Below are positions 18,001 through 28,365 of a stretch of DNA of 41,801 bases, one piece after another. Made by a program: the position numbers and the translations under genes. The DNA is from Lactobacillus sp. (GTDB lineage: Bacteria; Bacillota; Bacilli; Lactobacillales; Lactobacillaceae), in NCBI GenBank assembly GCA_030455605.1, contig JAKDPD010000011.1:1-41801 (forward strand). The letters run 5' to 3'. The notes beneath the pieces are model-generated. The model had not been told where the DNA came from, did not search any database, and saw nothing but the letters and a program-made list of their open reading frames with translations. The stretch's first letter is position 1, and each line of letters opens with the position of its first letter.

Positions 18001-18714
18001 ATGAAAATTGCGATTATCGTCCCAATGGAAATTGAGGCTGCGTATTACCGCAAAGCTTTCCAGTCAGAAACTAAAGAAATGTTCGGATCGACAGCATTCG
18101 AGCATTTTTACGTTCATGGCAATGAAATTTATCTCGGCTTAAGCGGGATTGGTAAAGTGAATGCAGCTATGAATTTGACCAGTTTACTGACGGCTGTCAA
18201 AGTTGATTTGGTATTTATTACGGGATCAGCAGGAAGCTTACAGGCTGATAGTGTGCAAGGCGATTTGATTTTACCGGATGTCTTGAGTTACCACGATGCC
18301 AATAATTTAGCTGCTGGTGATTATGTCTTGGGTCAAATCCCGCAAGAGCCAGTCGGATTTCAGCTGATATCAGAAGCGCGGGCTCATTTTATGACTTACT
18401 TATTATCGCAAAACGTGGCATTTAAAACGGGGCTGATTGTTACTGGCGATAGCTTTATTGCATCTAATCAGCAACGTGCGGAGATTAAACGTCATTTTCC
18501 AGCGGCACTTGGGGTTGAAATGGAGGGTGCGGCCTTTGCACAAGTAGCCAGCCACTTTAATTGTCCGTTGATCGTCTTACGGGCGATTTCTGATAATGGT
18601 GATGATACTGCTAATACTGATTTTATAACCTTTGTTAAACAGGCTGGCGCTCGAGCCGCCCGTTTAATTGTTAACTATTTAGAGGGGGAGTTGCATGACA
18701 GAAGTTTATCTTGA
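18001..18714 (+). CDS. mtnN: 5'-methylthioadenosine/S-adenosylhomocysteine nucleosidase
   Basis: Purine nucleoside phosphorylase-fold enzyme that removes adenine from S-adenosylhomocysteine and methylthioadenosine, relieving inhibition of methyltransferases and feeding the LuxS/methionine salvage route. Family features: MKIAIIVPMEIEAAYY at the N-terminus, GIGKVNAAMN (about 50-59), ITGSAGSL, the substrate-binding GVEMEGAAFAQVA with conserved Glu residues, and the RAISDNGDD loop with the catalytic Asp. 237 aa. GAGGAAAG precedes ATG 18001. It overlaps nifS by 20 bases. Confidence 0.96.
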   Translation: MKIAIIVPMEIEAAYYRKAFQSETKEMFGSTAFEHFYVHGNEIYLGLSGIGKVNAAMNLTSLLTAVKVDLVFITGSAGSLQADSVQGDLILPDVLSYHDANNLAAGDYVLGQIPQEPVGFQLISEARAHFMTYLLSQNVAFKTGLIVTGDSFIASNQQRAEIKRHFPAALGVEMEGAAFAQVASHFNCPLIVLRAISDNGDDTANTDFITFVKQAGARAARLIVNYLEGELHDRSLS

Positions 18715-19846
18715 TAATGCGGCTACGACACCGCTATCATCTGGCGTGATTGCGACGATGACGCATGAAATGCAAGCTGATTTTGGTAATGCCTCAGCCA
18801 CTTATGCATTAGGCCGTCAGGCCCGTAACACCATTGATGTTGCAAGAAGTCAGGTTGCAAATTTGATTCATGCTGATGCCGGAGAATTAATTTTTACCTC
18901 GGGTGGCAGCGAAAGCAACAATACGGTTATCTTTGGGGTCGCGCGCAGTCGTCAGGCAGTTGGCCGCCACATCGTTACCACTGCGATTGAACATCCGAGT
19001 GTTTTAGAACCGATGCGGCAATTGGAGCGGGAAGGTTATCAGGTTACGTATTTACCGGTTGACCAGACCGGACATATTTCATTAACGGATCTGAAGGCCG
19101 CATTGACGCCTGATACAATCTTAGTTTCAGCCATGGCAGTAAATAATGAAGTAGGCAGTATTAACCCATTGCGTGAAATCGGTGCGCTAGTACATGCTAA
19201 CTCTCAGGCATATTTTCATGTTGATGCGGTTCAAGGGATTGGCAATCTTGATTTAGATGTTAATGCGATGGAGATTGACTTTTTATCGTCGTCCGCGCAT
19301 AAAATTAATGGTCCCAAGTTTTTAGGTTTCTTGTATGCTAACAGCAAGTTAAAGCTACCACGCTTTGTTTTTGGTGGTGAGCAAGAAGTTAAGCGCCGGG
19401 CCGGAACAGAGAACGTGCCGGGAATTGCTGGCTTTGCGACTGCTGTGCGCGGGCTGCAAATGACTGATCGGGCAACCGAGCAAGCTCGGTTTGCCGAGTT
19501 TCAAAAAATCATTTTAACTGAACTCGATCATGCTCAGGTGTCATATGAGATCAATGGTGGCATTGGTCCAGCGATGTCACATCATGTGTTGAACCTCCAT
19601 ATTTGTGGGGTCGCGACTTATGTGTTACAGACCAAGTTAGATCTTGATGGGTACGCCATTTCAGGTGGCTCAGCTTGTACCGCGGGTTCACTAACCCCAT
19701 CACATGTCTTGACTGCGTTATTTGGCGCAGACTCACCACGGGTAGCAGAATCTATTCGAATTTCATTTGGGCGATTAACCACGTCAGCTGAGGTAACAGC
19801 CTTTGCAAAAGAGTTAGCAAAAGTGGCTAGCGCGCAGCAAGCTTAG
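18695..19846 (+). CDS. nifS: Cysteine desulfurase (NifS/IscS type)
   Basis: PLP enzyme that takes sulfur from cysteine as an enzyme-bound persulfide. PLP lysine K203 lies in SSSAHKINGPKF, and the persulfide cysteine C328 in GGSACTAGS; the N-terminal VYLDNAATTPL is typical. 383 aa. In lactobacilli this copy sits beside mnmA and is thought to supply sulfur for tRNA 2-thiolation. ATG 18695 follows GAGGGGGAG (18680-18688), inside mtnN. Its stop codon is embedded in a terminator-like hairpin. iscS is an equally used name. Confidence 0.94.
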   Translation: MTEVYLDNAATTPLSSGVIATMTHEMQADFGNASATYALGRQARNTIDVARSQVANLIHADAGELIFTSGGSESNNTVIFGVARSRQAVGRHIVTTAIEHPSVLEPMRQLEREGYQVTYLPVDQTGHISLTDLKAALTPDTILVSAMAVNNEVGSINPLREIGALVHANSQAYFHVDAVQGIGNLDLDVNAMEIDFLSSSAHKINGPKFLGFLYANSKLKLPRFVFGGEQEVKRRAGTENVPGIAGFATAVRGLQMTDRATEQARFAEFQKIILTELDHAQVSYEINGGIGPAMSHHVLNLHICGVATYVLQTKLDLDGYAISGGSACTAGSLTPSHVLTALFGADSPRVAESIRISFGRLTTSAEVTAFAKELAKVASAQQA

Positions 19847-19862
19847 TTGAAAGTTGCTTTTT
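19836..19862 (+). terminator. Weak terminator-like hairpin over the nifS stop codon
   Basis: AGCAA, a bulged G, and CTT (19836-19844) pair with AAG and TTGCT (19851-19858) around the loop AGTTGA, followed by TTTTT. The 8-bp bulged stem is modest, so termination is probably partial and some transcripts could continue into the DUF1831 gene. Confidence 0.5.
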
Positions 19863-19882
19863 ATAGTTATTTTACTTATTAT
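19854..19882 (+). promoter_or_regulatory. Possible promoter of the DUF1831-mnmA unit
   Basis: TTGCTT (19854-19859) and TATTAT (19877-19882) are 17 bp apart. The -35 overlaps the 3' arm of the hairpin after nifS. The start of transcription would be only about 12 bases before ATG 19901, leaving just room for the GGGGG ribosome site. Confidence 0.35.
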
Positions 19883-19900
19883 TAATAAGCGGGGGAAATA

Positions 19901-21380
<1,480 letters not shown>

Positions 21381-21381
21381 C

Positions 21382-21417
21382 AAATGAGTTAGGTTTGTCA
21401 CCTAACTCATTTTTTTT
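21382..21417 (+). terminator. Intrinsic terminator after mnmA
   Basis: An 11-bp perfect stem ATGAGTTAGGT/ACCTAACTCAT (21384-21394 with 21400-21410), a 5-base loop and seven T, with flanking A-T pairs extending the stem. Confidence 0.93.
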
Positions 21418-21425
21418 GGCCAATC

Positions 21426-21434
21426 TGGTACAAT
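21426..21434 (+). promoter_or_regulatory. Extended -10 promoter of the phosphatase-TPR-recD2 unit
   Basis: TGGTACAAT is an extended -10 (TGN plus TACAAT) about 30 bases before ATG 21467. No convincing -35 is visible; the sequence upstream is the mnmA terminator. Confidence 0.5.
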
Positions 21435-21466
21435 ATAAACAAGTATTAGATGAGGGAGCATTGGAT

Positions 21467-22126
21467 ATGCAAATTTATTTTGTCCGCCATGGTAAAACTG
21501 AGTGGAATTTAGCAAGTCGTTTTCAGGGCGGCCATGGTGATTCACCGCTATTAGCTACAAGTTTAGCAGATATTATACAATTAGGGCGGCATTTGCGTGG
21601 CACGCGTTTACGTGCGATTTTTGCGAGTCCGTTAAATCGCGCTTTTTATACGGCGCAAGGGATAGATCAAGCGATGAATGCCCGTTTGCCAGTCGTTGTT
21701 GATGAACGCCTGCGTGAATTTAATTTGGGTAAATTAGAAGGAATGAATTTCAAAAAAGCTGATGAGCAATTTCCCAATGAGATGACTAATTTTTGGCATC
21801 ATCCCGACTTATATGATCCCACCGCTATTGCCGGTGAAAGTTATCAATCGGTGATTGATCGGGGACGTTCTTTTGCCCGTGATGTTGCACAGCAATTTTT
21901 AGGTGATGATGATAAGGTGCTAGCCGTTAGCCATGGTGCGGCATTAGCCGCGATTATGGGGAGTTTACTGGGGTATCCATTAGCAGATGTTCGTCATCGC
22001 GGTGGGCTGAGCAACACGAGTTTGACAATTTTAGAGACTAAAGATCAAGGCCAGCATTTTGTACCAGTAGTGTGGAACGAAACGGACTATTTGAAACGTA
22101 AGCTAGGGCAGACGGACTCACTATAA
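21467..22126 (+). CDS. Histidine phosphatase superfamily protein (phosphoglycerate mutase-like)
   Basis: 219-aa protein with the RHG motif at residues 7-9 (YFVRHGKTEWN), a second conserved region IFASPLNRAFYTAQ, the acid EFNLGKLEGM and the second catalytic histidine in VLAVSHGAALAA. This is the cofactor-dependent mutase/phosphatase fold; the substrate cannot be read from sequence. I start it at ATG 21467 because GAGGGAG (21452-21458) is eight bases away; the TTG at 21461 is too near, and a longer frame reaching 21395 would begin inside the mnmA terminator. One base overlaps the next gene. Confidence 0.9.
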   Translation: MQIYFVRHGKTEWNLASRFQGGHGDSPLLATSLADIIQLGRHLRGTRLRAIFASPLNRAFYTAQGIDQAMNARLPVVVDERLREFNLGKLEGMNFKKADEQFPNEMTNFWHHPDLYDPTAIAGESYQSVIDRGRSFARDVAQQFLGDDDKVLAVSHGAALAAIMGSLLGYPLADVRHRGGLSNTSLTILETKDQGQHFVPVVWNETDYLKRKLGQTDSL

Positions 22127-22767
22127 TGAAAAAAGCGAATTTACCGGATCAAGCGAAAGTGGATGCCATGATTCATCGGCTAGTGACTGCAATTGATGCA
22201 GATCCACACGCAGTTGAAAACTACTTACAATTATCATCGTATTTATTGGAGCAGGGAAGTGCCGATCAAGCAGCCAAATTGCTGGAGGAGGCACAGCATT
22301 TAGTGGCGCAACCGACGCTGCTTTCATACAATTTAGCGGTTTGTTATTACATGCAAGGCAAATTTGACCAAGCGCTTCAACTGCTTGACCAGATTCCCAA
22401 TGATGATTTAACGCTTTACCAAAAAGCACTGGTTTATTTGAAATTAGGTCAAAATCAAAAGGCTTTGGCCTATGCCATGACGATTAAGCAACCTGACAGC
22501 CGTGTCAAGGAATTGCTAGGGGATATTTGGCTTGCCTTGGGAGAATTAGCCACAACTCGAAAAGAACTGCTTACCATCCAGCCTAAAGCACGATCCAGTA
22601 AGGTTTATTTTTTGTTAGCAGTTGCAACTTTGACACAAGACCGTGACCAAAGTCATGTCTATTTTGAGCGGTCGAAAGCCCTTGATCCCAAATATTATGA
22701 GCGTGCTGGTAGCCAGTATCAGGCCATTATGAAATTGTTAAGGAAAAAGGAAAAACAGGATGACTGA
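22126..22767 (+). CDS. TPR-repeat protein, 213 aa
   Basis: A soluble helical-repeat protein. At least four TPR-like units can be seen, for example DPHAVENYLQLSSYLLEQG, PTLLSYNLAVCYYMQGKFDQA, LTLYQKALVYLKLGQNQKA and a last one near SSKVYFLLAVATLTQD. No catalytic motif. TPR proteins usually act as protein-protein adaptors. It is translationally coupled upstream (TAATG with the phosphatase) and overlaps recD2 by 8 bases; the TPR-recD2 pairing is common in lactobacilli, but a joint function is not proven. Confidence 0.85.
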   Translation: MKKANLPDQAKVDAMIHRLVTAIDADPHAVENYLQLSSYLLEQGSADQAAKLLEEAQHLVAQPTLLSYNLAVCYYMQGKFDQALQLLDQIPNDDLTLYQKALVYLKLGQNQKALAYAMTIKQPDSRVKELLGDIWLALGELATTRKELLTIQPKARSSKVYFLLAVATLTQDRDQSHVYFERSKALDPKYYERAGSQYQAIMKLLRKKEKQDD

Positions 22768-25126
22768 GTTTACGGGAATTGTCCAAAGCATTATTTTTAG
22801 TAATGAGCAAGATTTATTTAAAATTATCAATGTTCGGATTGTGGGTCAATTGCCGAACTATGACCGTCCTGAAATTAATGTAACGGGGAGCTTTGGCGAT
22901 TTGCAGGCAGGCGATAGCTACCGTTTTAGCGGAAGTCTAATTACCCATAAGAAGTTTGGGTTGCAATTCAAAGCGACGTCTTATAGTCAAATTTTGCCGC
23001 ATGAAAAACAAAGTCTGGTGACTTATTTAAGCAGTGACAAATTTCCTGGTATTGGGAAAAAGGCGGCAGCTAAAATTGTTGATACGGCGGGGTTTGATGT
23101 GCTAGCAGACCTCAAAGCGCATCCCAATCGAATTGCAGATTTGCCATTAAGTAGTCGCCAGCAAGCGAGCTTATTAGCAGGTATTAGTCAGATGGACACG
23201 TATGCAGAAATTGCGCTGCAGCTAGCAAAATTTGGCATTAATCGCAAACTTGCGAATCGGCTGTATCAGCTATATCACGGTGATGTGATGAACCAGATTG
23301 AAAAGGATCCTTATGAATTCGTTAATCAAGTGGCTGGTTATGGCTTTAGGCGTGCGGACCAGATTGGCCAAGATTTAAAGATTGCATCAGATGATCCACG
23401 CCGGATCAAGGGCGCAGTTTATCAGTATTTACTTGACTGTTTGAATGAAGCGGGTGATACCAAGGTCGCTTTGAAGGATTTACTCATTCAAAGTAGTCAG
23501 TTGTTGCAACTTGAGGTGTTTGCGCCCATTGTGGCTGTTATTAATGACTTGCAACATCAGGGTAAACTCGTCGTGACTGATAATGACGTGGCTTTGCAAA
23601 ATATTTATCAGACAGAGCTTGATATTGCGCAAACAATGGCCGAATTGGCTAAGCGGCCCGTTTCTAAAACTGATTCTTATTCAAACAAGGCAATGCAGAC
23701 GGCTATTAAGCACGCAGAACATGAATTAGGCATTCACTACGATGAGACTCAAAATTTAGCTATTTGTAATGCGCTTTCGCATCCCATTTCTATTTTAACT
23801 GGCGGCCCAGGGACTGGTAAAACGACCATTATTAATGGCATTCTCCATTGTCTAAAGGAGCTGGCTGAGATTCCGGCAGCCTCATTGGAAAGTTCAGACT
23901 CACCATTTTTGCTGGCAGCACCTACTGGTCGGGCAGCCAAACGGATGACTGAATTAACTGGTATGAATGCTAAAACAATTCATCGCTTGTTAGGCATTGG
24001 CATCGGCAATCAACAAGAGCAATCTGATCTCAACGAGCTCAATGGTGAAATTCTGATTATCGATGAAATGTCGATGGTTGATATGTTTTTGTTTAAGTGG
24101 GTTGTAGCTAGTATTGTGGGTACGCGTCATGTCGTCTTTGTCGGGGATAAAGATCAATTACCAGCGGTTGGTGCGGGCAATATTTTTAGTGATTTAATTA
24201 AGTCACAAGCATTTCCAACGACTGTGCTGCAGCATATTCATCGTCAAGGGGATGATTCAAGCATTGTATCATTAGCCCATGCGGTTAATCGCGGTGAAAA
24301 TAGCGATACCTTATTTAAAAAAACACAGAATTATTCTTTTGTTTCCTGCCAAGGACAATTAATCGATCAAGCAGTGGTACAAATTACGCAGCTGGCCATT
24401 AAGCGCGGTTTTAGCCCCGATGATATTCAGGTCTTAGGCGCGATGTATAACGGTGCAGGTGGGATCACACATTTAAACCAAGTGCTCTCCCCAGTCTTAA
24501 ACCCGCAAACGGACACTACGAAACAATTATTTGTGCATGATGAAGTGTTTAGAATTGGTGACCGGGTTCTACAATTGCAGAATAATCCGGAGAAAGATAT
24601 TTATAATGGACAAATTGGTAAAATTATCGGAATTGATGAGCAGCATCCCGATAAATGCTTGATTGCTAATTTTGATGGTCGGGAGCTAAATTTCAGTAAA
24701 CAAGATGTGTTTGATTTAACTTTAGCCTATGCGATTACAATCCATAAGTCACAAGGTTCGGAGTTTCCGTTAGTTATTTTGAATTTAACTATGCAGAACT
24801 TTGTGATGCTAAAGCGGAATTTACTTTATACGGCAATTACTAGAGCGCAAAGTAATTTGGTCATGGTTGGTGAACCTCGAGCTTTCCAAGTTGCTTTAGC
24901 AACTGCTGGTAATGACCGTAAAACGGGCTTAGTTAGCAAACTGCAGGCGGCAATCGGGACGACGTCTGCAGTGTCACCAAGCGCAGTGACTACTGCCAAA
25001 GTTGGTGCGAGCGTAGAAACAGAAACACCAGAAACCAGTAATCAGTTAACGCCAGAATTAATTTATAGTGGTCAAATTGACCCAATGATTGGTATGGCAG
25101 GATTGACGTTAAAACATCATGCTTAA
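22760..25126 (+). CDS. recD2: ATP-dependent DNA helicase RecD2
   Basis: SF1B 5'-3' DNA helicase of the RecD2 class (no RecBC partner), involved in fork maintenance and repair in Firmicutes. 788 aa. The N-terminal OB/HhH-type region is about residues 1-200. Walker A is GGPGTGKTT (348-356, K354), motif II is IIDEMSMVD, then FVGDKDQLPAVGAGN and a C-terminal motif AITIHKSQGSEFPLVIL and LLYTAITRA. The tail after about residue 725 is low complexity (S, T, A, V). ATG 22760 with AAGGAAAAACAGG upstream overlaps the TPR gene. Confidence 0.96.
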   Translation: MTEFTGIVQSIIFSNEQDLFKIINVRIVGQLPNYDRPEINVTGSFGDLQAGDSYRFSGSLITHKKFGLQFKATSYSQILPHEKQSLVTYLSSDKFPGIGKKAAAKIVDTAGFDVLADLKAHPNRIADLPLSSRQQASLLAGISQMDTYAEIALQLAKFGINRKLANRLYQLYHGDVMNQIEKDPYEFVNQVAGYGFRRADQIGQDLKIASDDPRRIKGAVYQYLLDCLNEAGDTKVALKDLLIQSSQLLQLEVFAPIVAVINDLQHQGKLVVTDNDVALQNIYQTELDIAQTMAELAKRPVSKTDSYSNKAMQTAIKHAEHELGIHYDETQNLAICNALSHPISILTGGPGTGKTTIINGILHCLKELAEIPAASLESSDSPFLLAAPTGRAAKRMTELTGMNAKTIHRLLGIGIGNQQEQSDLNELNGEILIIDEMSMVDMFLFKWVVASIVGTRHVVFVGDKDQLPAVGAGNIFSDLIKSQAFPTTVLQHIHRQGDDSSIVSLAHAVNRGENSDTLFKKTQNYSFVSCQGQLIDQAVVQITQLAIKRGFSPDDIQVLGAMYNGAGGITHLNQVLSPVLNPQTDTTKQLFVHDEVFRIGDRVLQLQNNPEKDIYNGQIGKIIGIDEQHPDKCLIANFDGRELNFSKQDVFDLTLAYAITIHKSQGSEFPLVILNLTMQNFVMLKRNLLYTAITRAQSNLVMVGEPRAFQVALATAGNDRKTGLVSKLQAAIGTTSAVSPSAVTTAKVGASVETETPETSNQLTPELIYSGQIDPMIGMAGLTLKHHA

Positions 25127-25163
25127 ACTAATGGTTTGTTAGTAGTTGTTAGGAGGGCCTTTT

Positions 25164-25529
25164 ATGTTGGCACTGAAAAAATTAATTGGAGAATGGGTCG
25201 CAGACCAAACCGAAGTGGTTGTCACGGATGATGGTGAGTACGAGGTGGCGACAACTGAAGTAGATGCATATGGTGATACGATTTACGTTTGGGTCAAACC
25301 AGATGGGACGCATTATCGGGTAGGCGATGATGGTCGCTTGCTGTTCAAGCTTGATCCGGGCGCTGAGGATACTGAACTCATGACGACGGCGGAAGAAATT
25401 GCACTTGGGTCAGGGTATGAATATAACCACGAGACAGGTGAAATTTTTGTCATAGTCACGGAGAAACAATTAGCAGGTGCGATTATGCGGCTAGCGTTAC
25501 TCCAAACAGCCATTTCTTATATCGGTTAA
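25164..25529 (+). CDS. DUF1828-like protein, 121 aa
   Basis: Soluble acidic protein that starts at ATG 25164 after AGGAGGG (25151-25157); a longer TTG start at 25146 would precede this ribosome site. The centre reads DTIYVWVKPDGTHYRVGDDG (about residues 38-57), close to the DUF1828 pattern in which a D-x-I-x-[IV]-[YW]-V strand is followed by a Y-x-[LV]-[TG]-D-D-G turn. A C-terminal alpha-helical part follows. DUF1828 is often found joined to DUF1829; that partner is absent. The role is unknown. It lies 37 bases after recD2 on the same strand and ends at a two-way terminator. Confidence 0.65.
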   Translation: MLALKKLIGEWVADQTEVVVTDDGEYEVATTEVDAYGDTIYVWVKPDGTHYRVGDDGRLLFKLDPGAEDTELMTTAEEIALGSGYEYNHETGEIFVIVTEKQLAGAIMRLALLQTAISYIG

Positions 25530-25531
25530 GC

Positions 25532-25564
25532 AAAAAAAAAGACATCCGAGGATGTTTTTTTTTT
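25532..25564. terminator. Bidirectional terminator between DUF1828-like gene and rnjA
   Basis: Stem ACATC/GATGT (25542-25546 with 25551-25555) with a CGAG tetraloop, flanked by nine A on the left and ten T on the right, so it works for both convergent genes. The T run overlaps the last codons of rnjA on the minus strand. Confidence 0.85.
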
Positions 25565-27242
25565 AAGCTTTTGTGATGAGCATTGGTAAGATAATTGGCC
25601 GCCGCTCTGTTTTGGAATAGAGAAAGTCGGACAATTGCTCTATAATTTTTTGTCGTAAAACACTGTCTGATGGTAATTCAGGCTGACTTAATTCGCTTCG
25701 TAAGACATGATACACATGCTTTTGCGCAGCAGCAATTAAATCAGTTGATTCCCGCATATATACAAAGCCGCGGCTTAAAATATCGGGTCCAGCCAGAACA
25801 CGCCGGTGTTGATAGTCAATTGTTGCGACGGCAACGACCAAGCCTTCTTCAGAGAGGACTTGGCGATCATGGATGACAACATTGCCCACATCGGCAGTGC
25901 CAGACGTATCGACGTAAACATCGCCAGCAGGGACGTGACCCGCAATTCTAGCCCCATTTGGGCTAAAGCAAACGACTTCGCCGTTCTCCAAGACAAAGGT
26001 GTTCTCTGCTGGGACACCGGCTTGCTGTGCCAATTGCGTATGAATAACCTGCATCCGGTATTCACCATGGACTGGAATCATATACTTCGGTTTAGTTAAC
26101 CGGACCATCATCTTGAGTTCTTCTTGTCCACCATGACCAGAGGTATGGACATTATTAACACGACCATGGATAACATTTGCGCCACCTTCCATTAACTTAT
26201 TAATGAGGTGGTTAACGCTTAAAGTGTTACCAGGAATTGGATTAGAAGAAAAGATAATCGTATCGTTCGGTTGGAGGCTAATTTGCCGGTGAGTCCCATT
26301 CGCAATCCGTGATAGGGCAGCTAACGGTTCTCCTTGTGATCCAGTACATAAAATCATAGCTTTATCAGCAGGGATACGATTAATCTCGTCAGCATCGACG
26401 ATTAAATCCTTCGGTACCTTTAAGTAACCGAGATCAATCCCATTTTGAACGCCATTTTCCATACTTCGACCGAAGATTGCCACTTTTCGCCCTGTGGCGA
26501 TGGCTGCTTGAATTGCAGTCGATACCCGATACAAGTTTGAAGCAAAAGTTGCGAAAATGATTCGGCCGTGAATACCAGTAATGATATTATGCAAGGAACT
26601 CGCTACGAAACGTTCTGATTTGGTAAACGCTGATATTTCTGCGTTCGTAGAATCAGACAATAGCGCAAGAACGCCATCATGACCAATTTGTGCCATGCGC
26701 TGAAAGTTTGGTGCAGGTTGATTCATCACTGGCGTTAAGTCGAACTTAAAGTCTCCCGTAAAGACGACTGAGCCAAGTGGGGTCTTCACTGCAATTCCGA
26801 GAGTATCAGGGATAGAGTGCGTTGTCCGGAAGAAGCTGACAGCCAGCTTATCAAACTCAAGCACCGTATCTTCATGTTCTTCATGCAATTCGGTCGTTTT
26901 CAATAAACCATGTTCATCTAACTTACCTTTAATTAACGCAAGTGCGAATGGTGTTGCATAGACTGGAATTTCAGGAATTTTTTCGAGTAAGAAGGGAATC
27001 CCACCGATATGATCTTCGTGTCCATGACTGACCATTAGGGCCTTAATCTTGGAACGATTCTGAACTAGATAAGAATAGTCACTAATAACGTAGTTAATGC
27101 CTAAGAGATTATCTTCTGGGAACTTAATGCCACAATCCATGATGACAATCTCATCTTGGTATTGTACGCAGTACATATTTTTGCCGATTTCATGCAACCC
27201 CCCGATTGCAAAAACCGCCACTTCATTATCTTCAATCCGCAC
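25563..27242 (-). CDS. rnjA: Ribonuclease J1
   Basis: Metallo-beta-lactamase/beta-CASP ribonuclease with 5'-3' exonuclease and endonuclease activity in mRNA turnover and rRNA maturation. The full metal motif H73-G-H75-E-D77-H78 is present, with TTHSIPDTLG, GDFKFD and the beta-CASP HTSGHGGQEE stretch. I prefer GTG at 27242-27240 (559 aa, start MRIEDNEVAVFAIGG), four bases after the rpoY stop with a weak AAAGAAG site; a TTG at 27260 adds six residues but has no ribosome site. It pairs with RNase J2 (38945), and the adjacent rpoY marks it as J1. Confidence 0.94.
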   Translation of the reverse strand: MRIEDNEVAVFAIGGLHEIGKNMYCVQYQDEIVIMDCGIKFPEDNLLGINYVISDYSYLVQNRSKIKALMVSHGHEDHIGGIPFLLEKIPEIPVYATPFALALIKGKLDEHGLLKTTELHEEHEDTVLEFDKLAVSFFRTTHSIPDTLGIAVKTPLGSVVFTGDFKFDLTPVMNQPAPNFQRMAQIGHDGVLALLSDSTNAEISAFTKSERFVASSLHNIITGIHGRIIFATFASNLYRVSTAIQAAIATGRKVAIFGRSMENGVQNGIDLGYLKVPKDLIVDADEINRIPADKAMILCTGSQGEPLAALSRIANGTHRQISLQPNDTIIFSSNPIPGNTLSVNHLINKLMEGGANVIHGRVNNVHTSGHGGQEELKMMVRLTKPKYMIPVHGEYRMQVIHTQLAQQAGVPAENTFVLENGEVVCFSPNGARIAGHVPAGDVYVDTSGTADVGNVVIHDRQVLSEEGLVVAVATIDYQHRRVLAGPDILSRGFVYMRESTDLIAAAQKHVYHVLRSELSQPELPSDSVLRQKIIEQLSDFLYSKTERRPIILPMLITKA

Positions 27243-27246
27243 TGGA

Positions 27247-27468
27247 TTACTTCTTTGCAAAAGACGTTAACTTGAAGTCAGCGTGCTCTTTTTCATAGGT
27301 GAGTGAGTTACCAGTTAGTTCTTGGATCAATTCAATATTGTAGGGGGTATTGTCCTCAACTAATGTTCTCGCTGCAACCATGTTAGCTGCTTCCATATAA
27401 AGCGTCTGGGTAGTTTCCCGGCGTGGGTTAACAACTTTATCCTTTTGATATAAAACCTTGTAGATCAT
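27247..27468 (-). CDS. rpoY: RNA polymerase epsilon subunit RpoY (YkzG)
   Basis: Small Firmicute-specific subunit of RNA polymerase, thought to bind near the DNA channel. 73 aa starting [11 protein letters not shown], as in the Bacillus protein (MIYKVFYQ), followed by TQTLYMEA and a C-terminal [10 protein letters not shown] strand. I start it at ATG 27468-27466 because AAAGGAGA lies about ten bases upstream; a longer frame reaching 27507 has no conserved residues. It sits directly before rnjA as in Bacillus. A weak extended -10 (TGCTAGACT, 27551-27543) and a small hairpin GGTGG/CCACC (about 27504-27519) lie in its upstream region. Confidence 0.92.
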   Translation of the reverse strand: MIYKVLYQKDKVVNPRRETTQTLYMEAANMVAARTLVEDNTPYNIELIQELTGNSLTYEKEHADFKLTSFAKK

Positions 27469-27572
27469 AGATAATAATTCTCCTTTTGTTATTCTTTTAA
27501 TGGTCATGTGGTAGGTGGCTTAAACCACCCAATAGCTACTAAAGTCTAGCATAAATGTTAAAATAAGTATAG

Positions 27573-27614
27573 AAAATGAGTATCCTACCGAGATTATAGT
27601 AGGATACTCATTTT
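27573..27614 (-). terminator. Terminator after def
   Basis: A perfect 16-bp inverted repeat (27573-27588 with 27599-27614) around a 10-base loop, with AAAATGAGTATCC as its outer arm. The T run on the minus strand is short (TTTTC), but the stem is very stable. It isolates def from the rpoY-rnjA pair. Confidence 0.8.
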
Positions 27615-27633
27615 GATTAATACGGCATGTTGG

Positions 27634-28188
27634 TTAAGAAATTACCACTGTATCTTCTGCTAGCTTAAATGGATCAGCTGCATTGATGCGATCGTAGAAA
27701 AGGTGCCCATTTAGGTGGTCAATTTCGTGTGAAGCCACAATTGCAGGATAACCTTTTAAACGAATGGTCTTCTCAGTACCATCAACTTGGTAGTAGTGAA
27801 TTGTCGTTTTGTAGGGCCGCGGAACATAACCATCGATGACCTTGTCAACGCTTAAGCAGCCTTCGCCTTCACTCAAGCAGGTTAATCTCACTGACTCTGA
27901 AGTGACAACCGGATTAACAAAGGTTTCTTTAAAGATAATGTTTCCTTGGTCATCTGGAACCAGTAAGGATGCCATGCTGACACTCTGACCCACTTGGGGA
28001 GCGGCTAAGCCAACGCCTGCTCGTAATTGATGTTTCTTGGCAATCTCTGGATCTTGAGAATTAACTAAATAGGCTATCATATCGGTCGCCAATTTTTGAT
28101 ATTCTGGATCTAGTGGAAAAGTTAAGTCTTTAGCCACCTGACGCAGTACGGGATTACCGTCGCGTGTGATGTCTTTCATTAAAATCAT
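27634..28188 (-). CDS. def: Peptide deformylase
   Basis: Metalloenzyme that removes the formyl group from the N-terminal methionine of new proteins. All three motifs are present: G-V-G-L-A-A-P-Q (about 58-65), E-G-C111-L-S, and H154-E-I-D-H158 with C111, H154 and H158 binding the metal and E155 catalytic. 184 aa, the longer type-2 form of Gram-positive bacteria with its insertion before EGCLS. ATG 28188 follows AAAGGAG by seven bases. It is a monocistronic minus-strand gene divergent from typA. Confidence 0.96.
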   Translation of the reverse strand: MILMKDITRDGNPVLRQVAKDLTFPLDPEYQKLATDMIAYLVNSQDPEIAKKHQLRAGVGLAAPQVGQSVSMASLLVPDDQGNIIFKETFVNPVVTSESVRLTCLSEGEGCLSVDKVIDGYVPRPYKTTIHYYQVDGTEKTIRLKGYPAIVASHEIDHLNGHLFYDRINAADPFKLAEDTVVIS

Positions 28189-28330
28189 ACTGTTACTCCT
28201 TTAATAAACTTACTCTTATTATTTTTACCATACTTAACGCCCGATTTGTTATTTTAGGGCCAACTTAATGCGATAATTATTTCAGAAAAAAGTTTTTTGG
28301 TAATTAATCGGGTCACTTGTACCCTAAGCG

Positions 28331-28359
28331 TTGACCAATGGCTGTCGTGGTGGTAAAAT
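28331..28359 (+). promoter_or_regulatory. Strong sigma-A promoter of typA
   Basis: TTGACC (28331-28336), a 17-bp spacer and TAAAAT (28354-28359), with TGG just before the -10 giving an extended element. The predicted start, near 28366, is about 100 bases before the typA start codon. Confidence 0.8.
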
Positions 28360-28365
28360 TTTAAA

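Noticed and set aside
27243-27260. TTG 27260 as the rnjA start
   Set aside because: No ribosome site precedes it, and GTG 27242 gives the conserved N-terminus with a weak but well-placed site.
28261-28330. A/T-rich inverted repeat (AAAAAAGTTTTTT region) between def and typA as a terminator
   Set aside because: It lies upstream of the typA promoter between divergent genes, has no GC stem, and fits neither transcript; probably chance in A/T-rich DNA.
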